Below are positions 10,561 through 22,216 of a DNA stretch of 64,000 bases, in pieces (within the stretch, counting starts at the first letter, position 1; the number at the start of each line of letters is the position of its first letter). The notes under the pieces are model-generated. The model had not been told where the DNA came from. It saw only the letters and a program-made list of their open reading frames with translations, and ran no database searches. Both the position numbers and the translations under genes were made by a program. The DNA is from Delphinapterus leucas (Eukaryota > Chordata > Mammalia > Artiodactyla > Monodontidae), in NCBI RefSeq assembly GCF_002288925.2, contig NW_022098021.1:33347013-33411012 (forward strand), given 5' to 3'.

Positions 10561-11445
10561 ACAACTTCATTCTTTCCTGATTTTATTTTTAACTCTTTTG
10601 ATTGTTTTTTTGGTTGGTGGAATATTTTTCTGTTCCTGTTTCTTTTACCTGGACCTTATCTTACAGGTAAATTGGGGAGTTGGAGCCAGGCCTGGTCAGG
10701 CTCTTCTGAGATCTTTTGAACAGTATCCAGTTTTCAAGAGTCCTGCACCTCTGCCCTAGTGAGAAGGGAAGCTGTCAGGGCATGCATTGCCTGCAGTTTG
10801 TCCACCTCTGCCATGCCTAGGCAGGCAAGTTAAATTCAGGGTGGACTTTTAGGGAGCCCATCTGCTTTGGTCAGTAATCAAGCTGATGCTTTGATCTTCA
10901 GCCATCTGACTTTCTGTGCCTGCCTCCCAATCAGTACTGAACTCAGAAGGCAGAATGATGTTAAGCCCCATCAACATAACGTTAGTATTATTTAGAAACA
11001 TCGTGGTAAATACCAGAAGAAAGAGCTAAGAGTTGAAAGTGATTGCTTCTGAGCAGGGGAGAAGGCATAGAAGGTGGGTGGGTGCCAAAGACTTCTTTTT
11101 GACTTAAGCCTGTGATATGTGACTCTTTAAGGTATATGCAATGTGTTGATAAGTACAAAAGTTGACGAACACATATCATATCATAACATATTAAAAAAAC
11201 ATATAAAAATTCAAAATCCCCTCCTCATACTTGGCCCTCCTTCTCTTAGGGAGCACTGCCATCCTCCAGAAATCTAGGATTCCTCCTTCTTCTTTTTCTG
11301 CTTTTCCTTCCCAGATCTAGGTTGTGACCAGGTCCTTCTTAACGTGTCCTGTACCCATCACTACCCCTGCATCCCCAGGGCTCTTGCCTTGTTCATGCTC
11401 CTGTCTATCAGCTGGACCATTGCAGCATACTTTACATAACTTATC
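10561..11445. other. No feature recognised
   Basis: Unique-looking sequence with no exon-like frame and no recognised repeat. Confidence 0.4.
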
Positions 11446-11824
11446 TGTTATGGGTTGAATTACATACCCCTGAAATTCCTATGCTGATGTTCCAACCCCC
11501 AGTACCTCAGAATGCAACTGTATTTGGAGATGGAGCCTTTAAAGAGGTCATTAAAGTAAAATGAGGTCATATTTATGGGCCGTAATCTCACAAATGACTG
11601 AGTCCTTATAAGAAGAGATTAGGACAGAGAAAGACACAAGGGGAAGATTATGTGAAGTCAAAGAGAAGACCATCGTCTACAAGGCATGCAGAGAGGCCTC
11701 AAAAGAAACAGCCCTGCTGACACCTTGTCTCAGACTTCAAACCTCCAGAACTGTGAGAAATTTCTGTCGTTTAAGCTGCCCAGTCTGTGGTACTTTGTTA
11801 TGGCAGCCATGACAAACTAATATA
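11446..11824 (+). mobile_element. MLT1-type LTR (ERVL-MaLR)
   Basis: Opens TGTTATGGGTTGAATTACAT. It has the CCTCAGAATGCAACTGTATT and TATAAGAAGAGATTAGGACA blocks, and ends CAGCCATGACAAACTAATA. This is the sense order of a MaLR LTR. No internal sequence is attached, so it is a solo LTR or remnant. Confidence 0.82.
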
Positions 11825-11829
11825 TCATC

Positions 11830-12412
11830 TCTCTGCCTTCCTTGGCCATGATCTGATTCATCTTCCAAAACAATGTTAAAGGAAGCTTCCAATAATGTAC
11901 ATCTAACCATTATTTCCCTACTTAAAATCCTTAAATGACTCCCTATCACGGCTAGTTAAAACCTAGCTCCTTAGCACGAGATGGAAAGTCCTCATTTATC
12001 TTCTCTTGCTTGACTCTTCTTTTGCTGAAGCCCCATGCTTAGTGGAGTACTTGTCCTCCCGAAGGTACCACCTTAAGCTTTACTATCTCTGCAGGTGTAT
12101 CTTCCTTTCCCAGAACACCTTCACCCTTCTCACTCTCCTTCTCACTAAGACTCTCAGGTCAAGCCCATTTCCTCTGGAAAGCCTTCCTCAGCCCCTCCCT
12201 CCGGGTAGAATTGACTTCTTCTTTCCCTTATGTCCACTCTGGACCTTATATAGAATTCATCATAGATTTACAGCATTTTTATTGCCGTTATCTTATCTTA
12301 CTCATCTAGTCCTTAAAAGCAGAGACTATGTTGTAACTATGTGTACAAGACCTAACATAATTCCTGACACATACTAGGTGCTCAAAAATTGTTGACCAAA
12401 TAAATGCATCTG
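11830..12412 (+). repeat. L2 LINE, 3' part
   Basis: Contains CTCTGGAAAGCCTTCCTCAG, a TTAAAAGCAGAGACTATGTT segment, and TAGGTGCTCAAAAATTGTTG near the 3' end. Long but diverged L2 in sense orientation, directly after the MLT1 LTR. Confidence 0.8.
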
Positions 12413-12649
12413 TAAAATTTAAATAATTATGTTAGTATAGCATACTTCAAGAAGCGATTCTCCTATAATATATGTAGAAATTTAAAACAATTTAATTACA
12501 ATGTAAGTAATTATTTTTGAACTCTTAAAGATGAATTGAAATTGCAATTTATTACTTAATGGTGAGTTTGAATGTGCACTGATAATGAGTCATTTCCAAC
12601 CCTTAAAATTAGTTTGGTTCTTCTTAAAACATGGAATCAAGAAAATATA

Positions 12650-12790
12650 TTGCTGGAAAAGGTATTAGAGATGATCTGATCCAAACATTTCATTTTATCT
12701 ACAAGGAAATTGAGACACAGACTGTCCGCCGTCACACAGCCCACTGTTACCACAGCCAGGACTTTGATTCTCTGTCTGATGCACTTATCT
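12650..12790 (-). repeat. MIR fragment, antisense
   Basis: ACAAGGAAATTGAGACACAG followed by GTCACACAGCCCACT is the antisense MIR core with its downstream segment. Confidence 0.55.
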
Positions 12791-12931
12791 TGCCTCTGAT
12801 GAAAACAGAAACACTGCAGTTAAATTGGTTTGAGGAAAAGGGAATTTAAATGTAATTCAATGAAGAAAAAAAGCCACCCAACTTACATTTATAAAAGTAA
12901 TAGAAAGACTCTTAAGTTGTTTCTAAATAAA

Positions 12932-12956
12932 ATTATAAATAAATAAATAAATAAAT
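12932..12956 (+). repeat. (AAAT)n microsatellite
   Basis: Roughly five AAAT units in AT-rich sequence. Confidence 0.8.
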
Positions 12957-13040
12957 TGTGAATGAACTTCATCCAATATTGATATATTCTTTGGCAGTGG
13001 GACATTTTTGAGTATTTATTTGTTACTGTGAAAAATTACA

Positions 13041-13100
13041 TTTGAATAATGTATATAACAAGGTGTATATCCAAATTGCCTTTGAATAATGTATAACAAG
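13041..13100 (+). repeat. Short tandem duplication, about 40-bp period
   Basis: TTTGAATAATGTATATAACA (13041-13060) recurs as TTTGAATAATGTATAACAAG at 13081-13100 with a two-base difference. It looks like a local duplication. Confidence 0.7.
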
Positions 13101-13855
13101 AAAGGTTTTCTTCATACGTTTAGTGCCTTTCTTTCAAGGAACTACAAGACAAATGCCTTATGCACTTCAGGTTAAGTGTGGCTTGTTGGATACATGCTTT
13201 TTCACTTAATCTTCACATTTTTTATACCACAGCAATGGCTTGAGCCTATAAGAGTAGTACTCAATAACCCAAGGGACAACAGCTTGACAAAGTAACAAAT
13301 TTACACTATCTACCCATCCATCAGCAAAATTTAGAAGCACCATCTTGGAACTGAAGAATGGGTGAACTTGAAGTTGCTTCTGTTGGTGGAATTCAGATAT
13401 TTCTGAACTTTTGGGGGAGTCTGTAGGTCCAGTAGTCCATAGGCTTCTGTGCACAGGCCTATTGTGGTGCCCCAGTGACAATGCATGGCCACAAATGAGA
13501 ATGGTGAGCATTCCCTCCACTGCTTCCAAAACACAATGTCCACCTCAGCAAGGGCTGTGGGGAATGTGCCACAGCTTTACTGCTTTGGAGATTCAGGAGC
13601 TTCATCCGTCCTTGGCATAGGCAGAGGGTGGTTATAGTGGTTGTGGGGCTGGCAGCAGTGGTGGGTGGGAGGTGCCCTCAAGAATGATTATGAACAGCAA
13701 CCATCAGCAGGGCAAAGACCTGAAATGGCTATTCATGAACTCATGGGAGACACTCCTGAAAACTTCTCCAAATTACTGGGAAAGACTTTCAAGGGGTGCA
13801 AAATGTCCTATATTGGTACAGTGGGATAGAACTCATTCAATCATGGACAAATCTG
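13101..13855. other. No feature recognised
   Basis: Unique-looking. Several 60-107 codon frames on both strands overlap each other and share no domain that I recognise. Confidence 0.4.
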
Positions 13856-15110
13856 GGTTGGGCACTCTTCTTGGGGTTGGAGATGCTGCAGTGAACAAAA
13901 CAAAGATTTCTATTCTTGTGGAATTTACACAAAGTTTTGGGGGGGTGGAGATGATAAATGCTATGGACTGAACTGTGCTCCCCTAAACTTTACATGCTGA
14001 AGCCCTAATCCCACAGTGTGATGGTATTTGACCCTGGAGCTTTGGGGAGGTAACTACATTACACAAAGTCATAAGAGTGGGACCCTCATGATAGTATTAG
14101 TGCCCTTTAAGTATAAACACCAGAGAGCTTGCTTCTTCTCTTTCCACAAGTGAGGACACAGTGAGAAGGTAGTGTCTGCAAACTAGGAAAAGGGCTCTCA
14201 CTTGGAATTCCCAGCCTCCAAAGCAGTGAGAAATAAATTCCCATTGTTCAAGTCACCTAGTCTATAGTATATTTTGTTATGGTAGCCCAAACTGATTAAT
14301 ACAATAAATAATAAATATAATATTACCTAGTATGTTAGGCAGTGATATGTGCAATAAAATATCTTAAAGAGCAGAATAGTGAGATTATGAGTGTATTTGT
14401 GGGGAAAGTAGGTGGTCAGAGTAGGCATCATTAAGAAGGGGATATCTAAACAAAGAATTGAAGGAGTGAAGGAATTAGTCAAGCAGGTACCTGAGGGAAA
14501 TGTGTTCTATGCAGCAGGTATAGCTAGAACAATGGCCCTATGGTGGGAATGTGGTTGGCATATTCTAGCAACTCCAAGGAGGCCAGAGTGGCTGGAGGGG
14601 AATAACAAGGGGGAGAGTAGAATGACACGAGGTCAGAAAAATGATCTGGGGCTGGATCACAAGTGCCTTTGTAAGGTCTTGATTTGAGTGAACGGAGAGA
14701 TACTGTGGAGTTTTGAGTAGAGAATGACAGGATCACATTTATTGATAAGTTTAAAAGGATCTCTTGGGCTGCTGTGCTGAGAATAGTGTCCAATCTAGGA
14801 GGCCAGCTAAGGTGATATTGCAGTCGTGTAGATGGAAGCTTGGACCAGTTGGCAGCAGAGGAAGTGGTAAGCAGTGGAAGTCTAAGACTGGTTAGATTCT
14901 GGATATATTTTGCAAGTAAAGCTATAAGACAGTTTGTTGTGCTAGAGAGAGGGAGGTGTCAAGGATGGCTGACTTGAACAATAGGAAGGATGGAGTTGCC
15001 ATCAGATGAGTTAAAAAGATGCAAGTGGTACAGATTTGGGGGGTTCAGGAGTTTGGTTTACCCATATTGAGTTTGGAATGTCAAGACCTGATTTTCAGCT
15101 AGTGTGAACT
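13856..15110 (-). repeat. L2 LINE, antisense, split by an LTR
   Basis: Antisense L2 runs as TGGGCACTCTTCTTGGGGTT (3' end side), then, after the LTR insert, AGGAGGCCAGAGTGGCTGGA, AAAAGGATCTCTTGGGCTGC and GATTCTGGATATATTTTG. These are the reverse complements of the L2 phrases seen in the sense copies elsewhere. The MST LTR at 13959-14303 interrupts it and so is younger. Confidence 0.75.
13959..14303 (+). mobile_element. Solo MST-type LTR (ERVL-MaLR) with 5-bp duplication
   Basis: Starts TGCTATGGACTGAACTGTGC. It has the GTGATGGTATTTGACC, CACCAGAGAGCTTGC and CAGTGAGAAATAAATTCCC blocks, and ends GATTAATACA. Boundaries are TG...CA with a perfect ATAAA duplication at 13954-13958 and 14304-14308, so both ends are intact. 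No internal region remains, consistent with LTR-LTR recombination. Confidence 0.9.
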
Positions 15111-15394
15111 CATGAGTACCTCATGTAATTAATCCTGAGGGAATATGGGTTACATTCACAACATGCCCTTAAAATAGCAAGTTTTGAAGGAATATTTGCA
15201 GAAGTGGCCGCTGTGACTTGTTGTAAGTTGGATGCCTCCATGACACAGTTTGATAAGTGGCTGGATTTTCAGCATTCGGTAATGACATCTCTCTGCAATC
15301 TAAAAACTTTGTAAAAAGATCTGACTTCTTCCAAGAAAAAACTATTTTGGACCCACTTATTTTCTTTAATAAAATTGTCTTTTCATGTGTTTGC
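15111..15394. other. No feature recognised
   Basis: Unique-looking, with a 96-codon minus-strand frame over 15169-15459 that partly overlaps the L2 end. Nothing supports function. Confidence 0.4.
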
Positions 15395-15535
15395 CTCTCC
15401 CTTTTGATGATGAGCTCCTTGAAGGCAGGGACTGTGTTTTCTTTATTCTTGTTTTCCAAGCAATTGGCAATCTAGTGTCTAGAAGCAACCAGTAAATGCT
15501 TATTGAATGAACAAATAAATGAATTTTTGTCTACA
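15395..15535 (+). repeat. L2 LINE 3' end fragment
   Basis: GATGAGCTCCTTGAAGGCAG followed by GGACTGTGTTTTC, then AATGCTTATTGAATGAACAA: clear L2 3' end. Confidence 0.8.
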
Positions 15536-15792
15536 TGAAAATCAATTAATCATTTTGCTTAAGTAAACTATTTTAAAATATTTAAAGTCATCTATCTTCC
15601 ACTTAATGTCCTTAATTAGTTCCAATAAAACAGGGCATAAGGTAAAAAAAAATTAAGCAAAATATTATTACTATATGCAAATGTATTGTGGGTAAACACA
15701 GTGTATTATTGTCTCCTACTGAGGTCTGTCTTAAGGGAAAATCTATATGTTATGTGACTGATAAAATGGATACTCTGCCTTGCTAAAGTATT

Positions 15793-15943
15793 GTCCTCAG
15801 ACCATTAGCAATGGCATCTAGTGGAAGCTTGTTAGAAATGCACTCTCAGGCTCCAGTGTAGACCTGCTGAATCTGAATCTGCTTTTCAGCAAAATCCCCA
15901 GGTGATTCTTATGCCCATTAAAGTTTGAGATGCATTGCTCTAG
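15793..15943. repeat. MER5A-like DNA transposon relic
   Basis: AGCTTGTTAGAAATGCACTC, CTGCTGAATCTGAATCTGC and CCCCAGGTGATTCTTATGCC follow MER5A (hAT-Charlie type, non-autonomous) order, ending TTTGAGATGCATTGC. Confidence 0.75.
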
Positions 15944-15944
15944 A

Positions 15945-16301
15945 GTAGGGGTTGGCAAACTACCACCTGTTTTTGTGAATAAAGTTTTATTGGAACACAG
16001 CCATGTCCTTTGGTTAAGCATTGCTTGTGCTGTTAAGGTGCCAGAGCACCAGAGCTGAGTAGACTTAGTTGCAACAAGGACCACATAGCCTGCAAAGCCT
16101 AAAATATTTACTATTGGGATTAACATATATACACTAATATGTATAAAATAGATAACTAATGAGAACCTGCTGTATAGCACAGGGAACTCTACTTTACTTC
16201 GCTGTATAATAGAAACTAAAACAACATTGTGAAACAACTATGCCCCGATTAAAAAAAAAATTTACTATTTCACCTTTTAAGAATTGGTTTGCAGACTCTG
16301 C
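15945..16301. repeat. hAT-like DNA transposon relic interrupted by L1
   Basis: Left terminus TAGGGGTTGGCAAAC and right terminus GTTTGCAGACTCTG are imperfect inverted repeats. Between them are AATAAAGTTTTATTGGAACA and ACCACATAGCCTGCAAAGCC, phrases of a widespread mammalian non-autonomous DNA element. The L1 piece at 16116-16259 splits it. Confidence 0.7.
16116..16259 (+). mobile_element. Very short 5'-truncated L1 (144 bp) with duplication
   Basis: Only the L1 3' UTR end is present (AACCTGCTGTATAGCACAGG, then AACATTGTGAAACAACTATG and poly(A)). A 10-bp duplication ATTTACTATT flanks it at 16106-16115 and 16260-16269. Confidence 0.92.
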
Positions 16302-16438
16302 TTTTGGATTGCAGGGTTGTTATGGGAAAACTTCCCTGAGAGATCACATGCCCAGTGTGAATGTAGTGGCCTAAATACAAATGTAAAGATTTATTTATCT
16401 TTTATTCTTTTTTATTGGGAAAATTGTTCAATAATTTT

Positions 16439-16732
16439 TTTTTAATTTATTAACTTATTTATTTATTTTTGGCTGTGTTGGGTCTTCCTTTCTGTGCGAG
16501 GGCTTTCCCTAGTTGTGGCGAGCGGGGACCACTCTTCATCGCAGTGTGCCTGCCTCTCACTGTCGTGACCTCTTGTTGCGGAGCACAAGCTCCAGACGCG
16601 CAGGCTCAGTAGTTGTGGCTCACGGGCCTAGTTGCTCTGCGGCATGTGGGATCTTCCCAGACCAGGGCTCGAACCCATGTCCCCTGCATTGGCAGGCAGA
16701 TTCTCAACCACTGCACCACCAGGGAAGCCCCC
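16439..16732 (-). mobile_element. Long CHR-type SINE, antisense
   Basis: Minus-strand head at the right end (GGGGCTTCCCTGGTGGTGCA), long-form body, and tail with GACCCAACACAGCC at the left. Imperfect duplication TGTTCAATAATTTT (16425-16438) and TGTTCAATGACTTT (16733-16746). The element is slightly shortened inside relative to the full long form. Confidence 0.9.
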
Positions 16733-16789
16733 TGTTCAATGACTTTGAATGCTAATATGAATTCTTCTGAGGCAATACAGGATAATATA

Positions 16790-17140
16790 AGGTAATTGTA
16801 AATACCATTCATGTTCCAAAAGATTTTGTTATAGTTTATCTTTTTCTGATTATAAAAATAATACTTGCTTATTATTGGGATTTTGAAAAACAGAGAAGGG
16901 ATGAACAAAAGAAATACTGCCTAGGTTTTAACACACATTTTTCACAGAATTAGAACAATACCATTATTGTATATTATATTCTGATTTTTCACTTATCATA
17001 TTGCAAGTCTTTTCTCAAGACATGAAAAATTATTTTTAAGCATCATGCTTAGCAGTGCCTAATCTTCCATATTGTGGCAATTGTTTAGTTTGGTTTTCTT
17101 AACGATTCTCCTATGGTTGGCTATTTAGATCAATAACTAT
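16790..17140. repeat. Possible old LINE-type repeat, unassigned
   Basis: TTTCTGATTATAAAAATAATACTTGCTTAT followed by TATTCTGATTTTTCACTTATCAT-like phrases recalls a common diverged mammalian repeat. Family not fixed. Confidence 0.35.
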
Positions 17141-18324
17141 TTAAGAATGAAAATTAGTGCTTATTATAAAAGTGACTAGCAAACGATGTGCTCTGGCCAT
17201 TCTACTAAAAAGCACAGGCAAGCAACACAGGATGAAACTCCCAATTAATTAGCCCTTTAGTATTGATGTGTCTTTGTATGTATAGGAGAAAGAAATGATT
17301 TAGGAGACATAACTGGTTGAACATCATGGAAAATAAAGATAAAAGCTGAACCCCTTAATAAAAAACTATGTGATTTGTGAAAAAGAGAAAGTGTAACAAA
17401 CACAATGCAGTGAGGATAGCTTTGACACAACACAAATGAGAAGACATTATGCCCTGAATTGTAAGACTAAAAAACAAGGCTAGACTACCAACAGGCAATT
17501 AAAACATCATTTCCCAAGCAACATGGCATTTACAGGCAAAATAAGCTATTTCTTCCTGTTGACAATATAGCATCTTGTAAGTTAGTGAATCTCCAGGCCG
17601 TGGTTTAGTTACTTGACTCAGATAAGTATGCTCACCTCGCTTTGATAGGTGTGAACTTTCTCTGAAATAGCACTGAGGAAGGTGCAAGAAGACCACCTGA
17701 GGACATGCTCCTTGGGCCTCCGCAAAGCTGCCTTACCTGCCTTACCTGCTCTCAGTGGAGATCTGCTAGATCTATTCCTGCAGGGGGCAGCTGGTCTCTG
17801 TCCTAGGAGAAATTGTCATCATCCACTGTGCTCCTTATGTGGATTTACTTATTTGTTCTGAGCCTTAGACTACACTCCATCCTCACCCTCTGGAATGAAC
17901 TTTTGGTTCATGCCCTTCAGCTTGGATTTTAACCTCAGCTGGCTAACCTCGAATACTTGCTCCCTACTAGCTGCTCGGAACTCTTGACTCTGACCTTAGC
18001 ATGCTCTTGTGATTTGTAGTGCTCACAAGCCCTTCCTTGGAGAACCACATTTTCTAATGGGATTGTGAATTGTATAGCAGTTAATCTAGAAAGTCCACAG
18101 TCCTATGTCCAGCTGAACTAACTGGTAGTGAATGGTTCATGGCTTGCTGACTGACACTGTCAGGATCAGAATGATTTCTGCAGTCTGCTGTGTTACCATT
18201 AAATATACAATGGAAGAAGGAAGTCTTCACTCAAAGAGACAGTTGCAGAACTCTCTTGGCTCTGTGGTTCAGCAGTGCTCTAAATTGGAAGTAGGAGGGT
18301 CTGGTCCTGCAGTGGTTAGGAAGT
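17141..18324. other. No feature recognised
   Basis: Unique-looking sequence. The open frames (60-76 codons) are within chance expectation. Confidence 0.4.
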
Positions 18325-18745
18325 GTGTTAGTTTCCTAGGGCGGCTGTAAAAAAGTACCACAATCTGGCTGGCTTTTGACAATAGGAATTTATTCCCTGA
18401 CAGCACTAGACCAAAATCAAGGTGTTGCCAGGGCCGTGCTCTCTCTGAAGTCTCTGAAGGAGGATCCCTCCTTGCCCCTTCAGCTTCTGGTGGCCCAGAT
18501 GTTCACTGCCTTGTGTGGCATAAATCCAATCTGCCTCTGTGGTCACATGGCATTCTCTCCTATGTCTCTTTTCCTTCTTTTAAGGGGACTAGTCATATTG
18601 TATTAAGGATCCACCCTACTCCAGGATGATCTTATTTTAACTAATTACATCTGCAAGGACCCTATTTATAAATAAGGTTACATTCTGAGGTATAGGGAGT
18701 TAGAAGTTCAACATATATTTTGGGGGACAATTCAAACCATAACAA
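18325..18745 (-). mobile_element. MLT1-type LTR, antisense
   Basis: Reverse complement of the LTR family at 11446-11824. It starts TGTTAGTTTCCTAGGGCGGC, contains GGTTACATTCTGAGGTATAG and GAAGTTCAACATATATTTTG, and ends CAAACCATAACA. No internal region. Confidence 0.8.
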
Positions 18746-19554
18746 AAAGGTAAAGCAAATGAGTGTGCAAGAAAGTATGCCTTGTTTGCAGACTGAATTT
18801 TTAGGAGTATTCTTCACTTCTATGATGAAATAAGATCTATTCCATTTTTCTTGAAACAATCAATTCTCTTGTTCTACTTTTGTTTTTCCTCTATGGGTAT
18901 AGAGAAATATTTCATTTTCTTTTTATTGCTACCTTTAAAAATATACTATACTATAAAAAATTGCAAGTGCAGTAGTGAATGGCAACTAATCTGGGTCTCC
19001 ATGTCAGGGAGACATTAGAGTGTAGTGAAGAAGATTTTAGTAAATTTGCGTGTGCATATGTCTTTAAAGAAATAAAGACATATTTAATAAAGCTGAGCTA
19101 CTCAACTCTTGCAGACTCCTGCTAAAAATAAACATGGGCCCAGTGATGTTCCCTTCTGTAAATGGATTATATATCCTATGCTATGAACTCAGGCATGTGA
19201 TATGTGTCACTTCCAGGCAGAAGCTTTAAGAACAGTGATGGTTTTGTTATGCTCTTTTTCCTTCCTTTCAAATCATGGGGACATGTTTTGGGATAAAGCC
19301 TCTGTCAGTCTCCTTGAGTGGTAAGATAAGCAGAGGCTCTTTCAGCCCACTGAGAACATATAGCATGAGTAAGAAATAAGTGGAATTTTTTCTTTAATGT
19401 TGAGTTTATGGTCATTTGTGTCTCAAATTAACCCATCTTGACTGATACAAACCATACATTTTAATTTTTATGTGAAATCTCCTAATATTTACATATTACA
19501 ACCAATGAAAATTTCTAAAAATGATAGTTATTTTTTTATGAAAATAGCACATAC
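18746..19554. other. No feature recognised
   Basis: AT-rich unique-looking sequence, no repeat identified. Confidence 0.4.
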
Positions 19555-21720
19555 TGGTTAAAAAATTGCATGGTATAGAAAATGTATACTGTAATAAAAT
19601 AGAGACAGGTCACCCTCTCCCACTCCTGACTTCTCCCTGGAGTGGGTCATGTTCATCATGTCTGTGCACATTTTGCTCCTAGGTTTGCCCTTAGCAGGTC
19701 CTGTGTTAGGGCTCCTCTATCCCGGTGCCTCCTCCTCCTGTGTCTTGTTCCCTCATTTGCTCTGTTGAAGTGCCGCTGCTGCTGGCTTCTAAAGAAAGTG
19801 TGTGAGAGGGACATTTCTTGTCTTTGCATGTTTGAAGATTTCTACTTTCACATGTATTTAGTAGTTTGGTTGGGTAAAAGAACTTGAGTGTGAAAAATAT
19901 TTTTTTCACTCAGAGTTTTGAAGGCCACTTGACTGGATTTTAGCATCTTATACTCTTATCGAGGATTCCAAAGTGATTCTGATTTCTGATTCCTGATCCT
20001 TTGGGTGGTTTGAGTTTCTCCTCTGTAAAAGCTCTCTATTCTGGTTGTTCTGAAAGTTCACATTTATGTCTGGGGCCTGGGCATCTTTTCATTATTGGTG
20101 CTGGGCACTTGGTTGGCCCTAGGTATAAAAACTCCTGAATGGGAAATTTTCCTGTATTAACTTCTTGATAGTAACCTCCCCACCCCTTTTTGGAATGTCT
20201 TTTTTTTCTGGAATCGTTGACTGTGGAATCCCCTGGACTGATTCTCTTACTTTCTTATTACCTCTTCCCTGTTGCCTATCTGTGTATCTTTTTGCTCTGC
20301 TTTCATGGAGATTTCCTGGCTTTATTTTCCATCTATTCTATAGATATTTTAAAAAATTAATTAATTATTTTAGTTTTGGCTGCGTTGGGTCTTTGTTGCT
20401 GTGTGTGGGCTTTCTCTAGTTGCGGTGAGCGGGGGCTACTCTTCATTGCAGTGAGCGGGCTTCTCGCTGTGGTGGTTTCTCTTGTGGCAGAGCAGGGGCT
20501 CTAGGCATGCAGGCTTCAGTAGTTGTGGCACACAGGTTCAGTAGTTGTGGCTTGCGGGCTCTAGAGCACAGGCTCAGTACTTGTGGCGCATGGGCTTTGT
20601 TGCTCCGTAGCCTATAGGATCTTCCTGGACCAGGGCTCAAACCTGTGTCCCTTGCATTGGCAAGCAGATTCTTAACCACTGCGCCACCAGAGAAGTCCCT
20701 CTTCTATCGATTTTTAAGAAAAATTTCAGCTTTCAAATTTTAAAATTTCTGATCTCTTTCTTGATCTCTGATTTTTCATTTTTACAGTTATATATCTCAT
20801 CCTTCTCTGTTTCTTCTGCTCCTCCCATTGAATTGTTTTTTGGAGTCCTTAATTTTTTAATATTTTTGTTTGTTTTGATCTCTTGAATGTTGTAGGATTT
20901 TCTCAAATGTTTTGGTGCTCTTTGGTGGTCTATTGATACTTAAAGTGAAACATTGAGAAGCCATTTATAAGTTCTATATGCAAGGGCAGGGTTGACTGGT
21001 TGGTGGGTTTGCCATGGGGTTATTGGGCGATACCTGATTTTTCTTTGGAGCTCTTCAATGTTAACATCATTATGTATTTCCTTTGGGGTGGTTCAGGTTT
21101 TCAGAGAAGACTTCCTAGTTGTGTGAGTCTGGCTACTGGTGATCTAGGACTAAGCAGGAGAAGAGAAGAAGGCTTTGAACTTCTCAATAGTTCTGTATGT
21201 AGACTTTCAATTAATCCCCCTGCCTCAGCCCTACACTGAACAGATGTCCCTGAGTCAAGGATGGCTCAGATTCAATTCCCCAAAAGAGTAAACATTTGGT
21301 CTTCTCGGTGGGTGAGCATAAGGGGAATTGCCTAACCACACAGACTGGGAAAGGGGACTTGAGGGTCCAATTGCTCCTGAAAGAGGCTTTCCACCCATCC
21401 CAGTATTAAGACTTCAAGTGCACTTTGAACTCTGTGTTGCTTTTCAGGTCTAAGACCTTATAACTTTCCAAAAAGCATACTGCATGAATACTACTGTTGC
21501 CAGCTGAAAGCACTTAAGTTTCAGCTTTTTCTTTGCTAAATTTGTTACCACTCCTCAATTCACTTTCTGTCTTCCAAAATTTTGTTGACATCTCTTATAC
21601 TCTACCACCTCTCTTCCTGTCCTCTTCATCATCAGGGTTCATGCTATTTTTATTACTTTACTATCACTTTAGTGACATTTTATGAGGGAGTGGATATAAA
21701 CACATGTGTTTGGTCTGCCA
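19555..21720. repeat. Probable old interspersed repeat, unassigned, split by a SINE
   Basis: Phrases such as GGGAAATTTTCCTGTATTAA, ATGGAGATTTCCTGGC and TTTTGGTGCTCTTTGGTGGT suggest a diverged mammalian repeat interrupted by the SINE at 20353-20701. I could not assign a family, and parts may be unique. Confidence 0.3.
20353..20701 (-). mobile_element. Long CHR-type SINE, antisense
   Basis: Minus-strand head near 20700 (GGGACTTCTCTGGTGGCGCA), long body with GAAGCCTGCATGCCTAGAGC, and tail at left with GACCCAACGCAGCC. Imperfect duplication TTCTATAGATATTTTAA (20336-20352) and TTCTATCGATTTTTAA (20702-20717). Confidence 0.92.
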
Positions 21721-22154
21721 TGTTTAACCCTAATTGAAATTAAAAACAAATAAACCAGGACTATACACTGTCTGGGCCTCCTTATCTTGTGGGCTGCCAG
21801 TTTGTGATAACAGGTTTAAATTAATATTTTGTTTCTACAGAACTTTATCTCTGATAAACATGACTCTAGGCAAGTAACAAATTAGAGTCTAGAGGTTTCT
21901 ATATTCTTGAAGTATTTGTTTATATGGGTTGCTTGTCTATTTTCTCCACTGGTTTTATTTTAATGTCTTATATAAATATGCCTATCAGGTGAAGAGTCTC
22001 CAATCCTGACATCAACATCTTTGGCATTCTGAAACAAATCAACAATGTACAGCATTACTTGAGTGTCTGGTATAATTGGGACCAATTGGATTCTACAGCT
22101 ATGGATGCTTTTATGTTGAAAATCTCTGTACCCCCGAATGATTAACAAGGCGTA

Positions 22155-22216
22155 GCTAATGCCTATCTTTTTTTTTGTTTGTTTGTTTGTGTTTTTTTTT
22201 TGCTAATGCCTATCTT
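22155..22216 (-). mobile_element. Poly(A)-only retrotransposition footprint
   Basis: The 15-bp direct repeat GCTAATGCCTATCTT occurs at 22155-22169 and, exactly, at 22202-22216. Between them is only a 32-bp run of T with a few G (22170-22201). On the minus strand this is an A-rich tail with no element body. The duplication is what target-primed reverse transcription makes, so it appears to be an insertion that stopped within the poly(A) tail. Confidence 0.8.
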
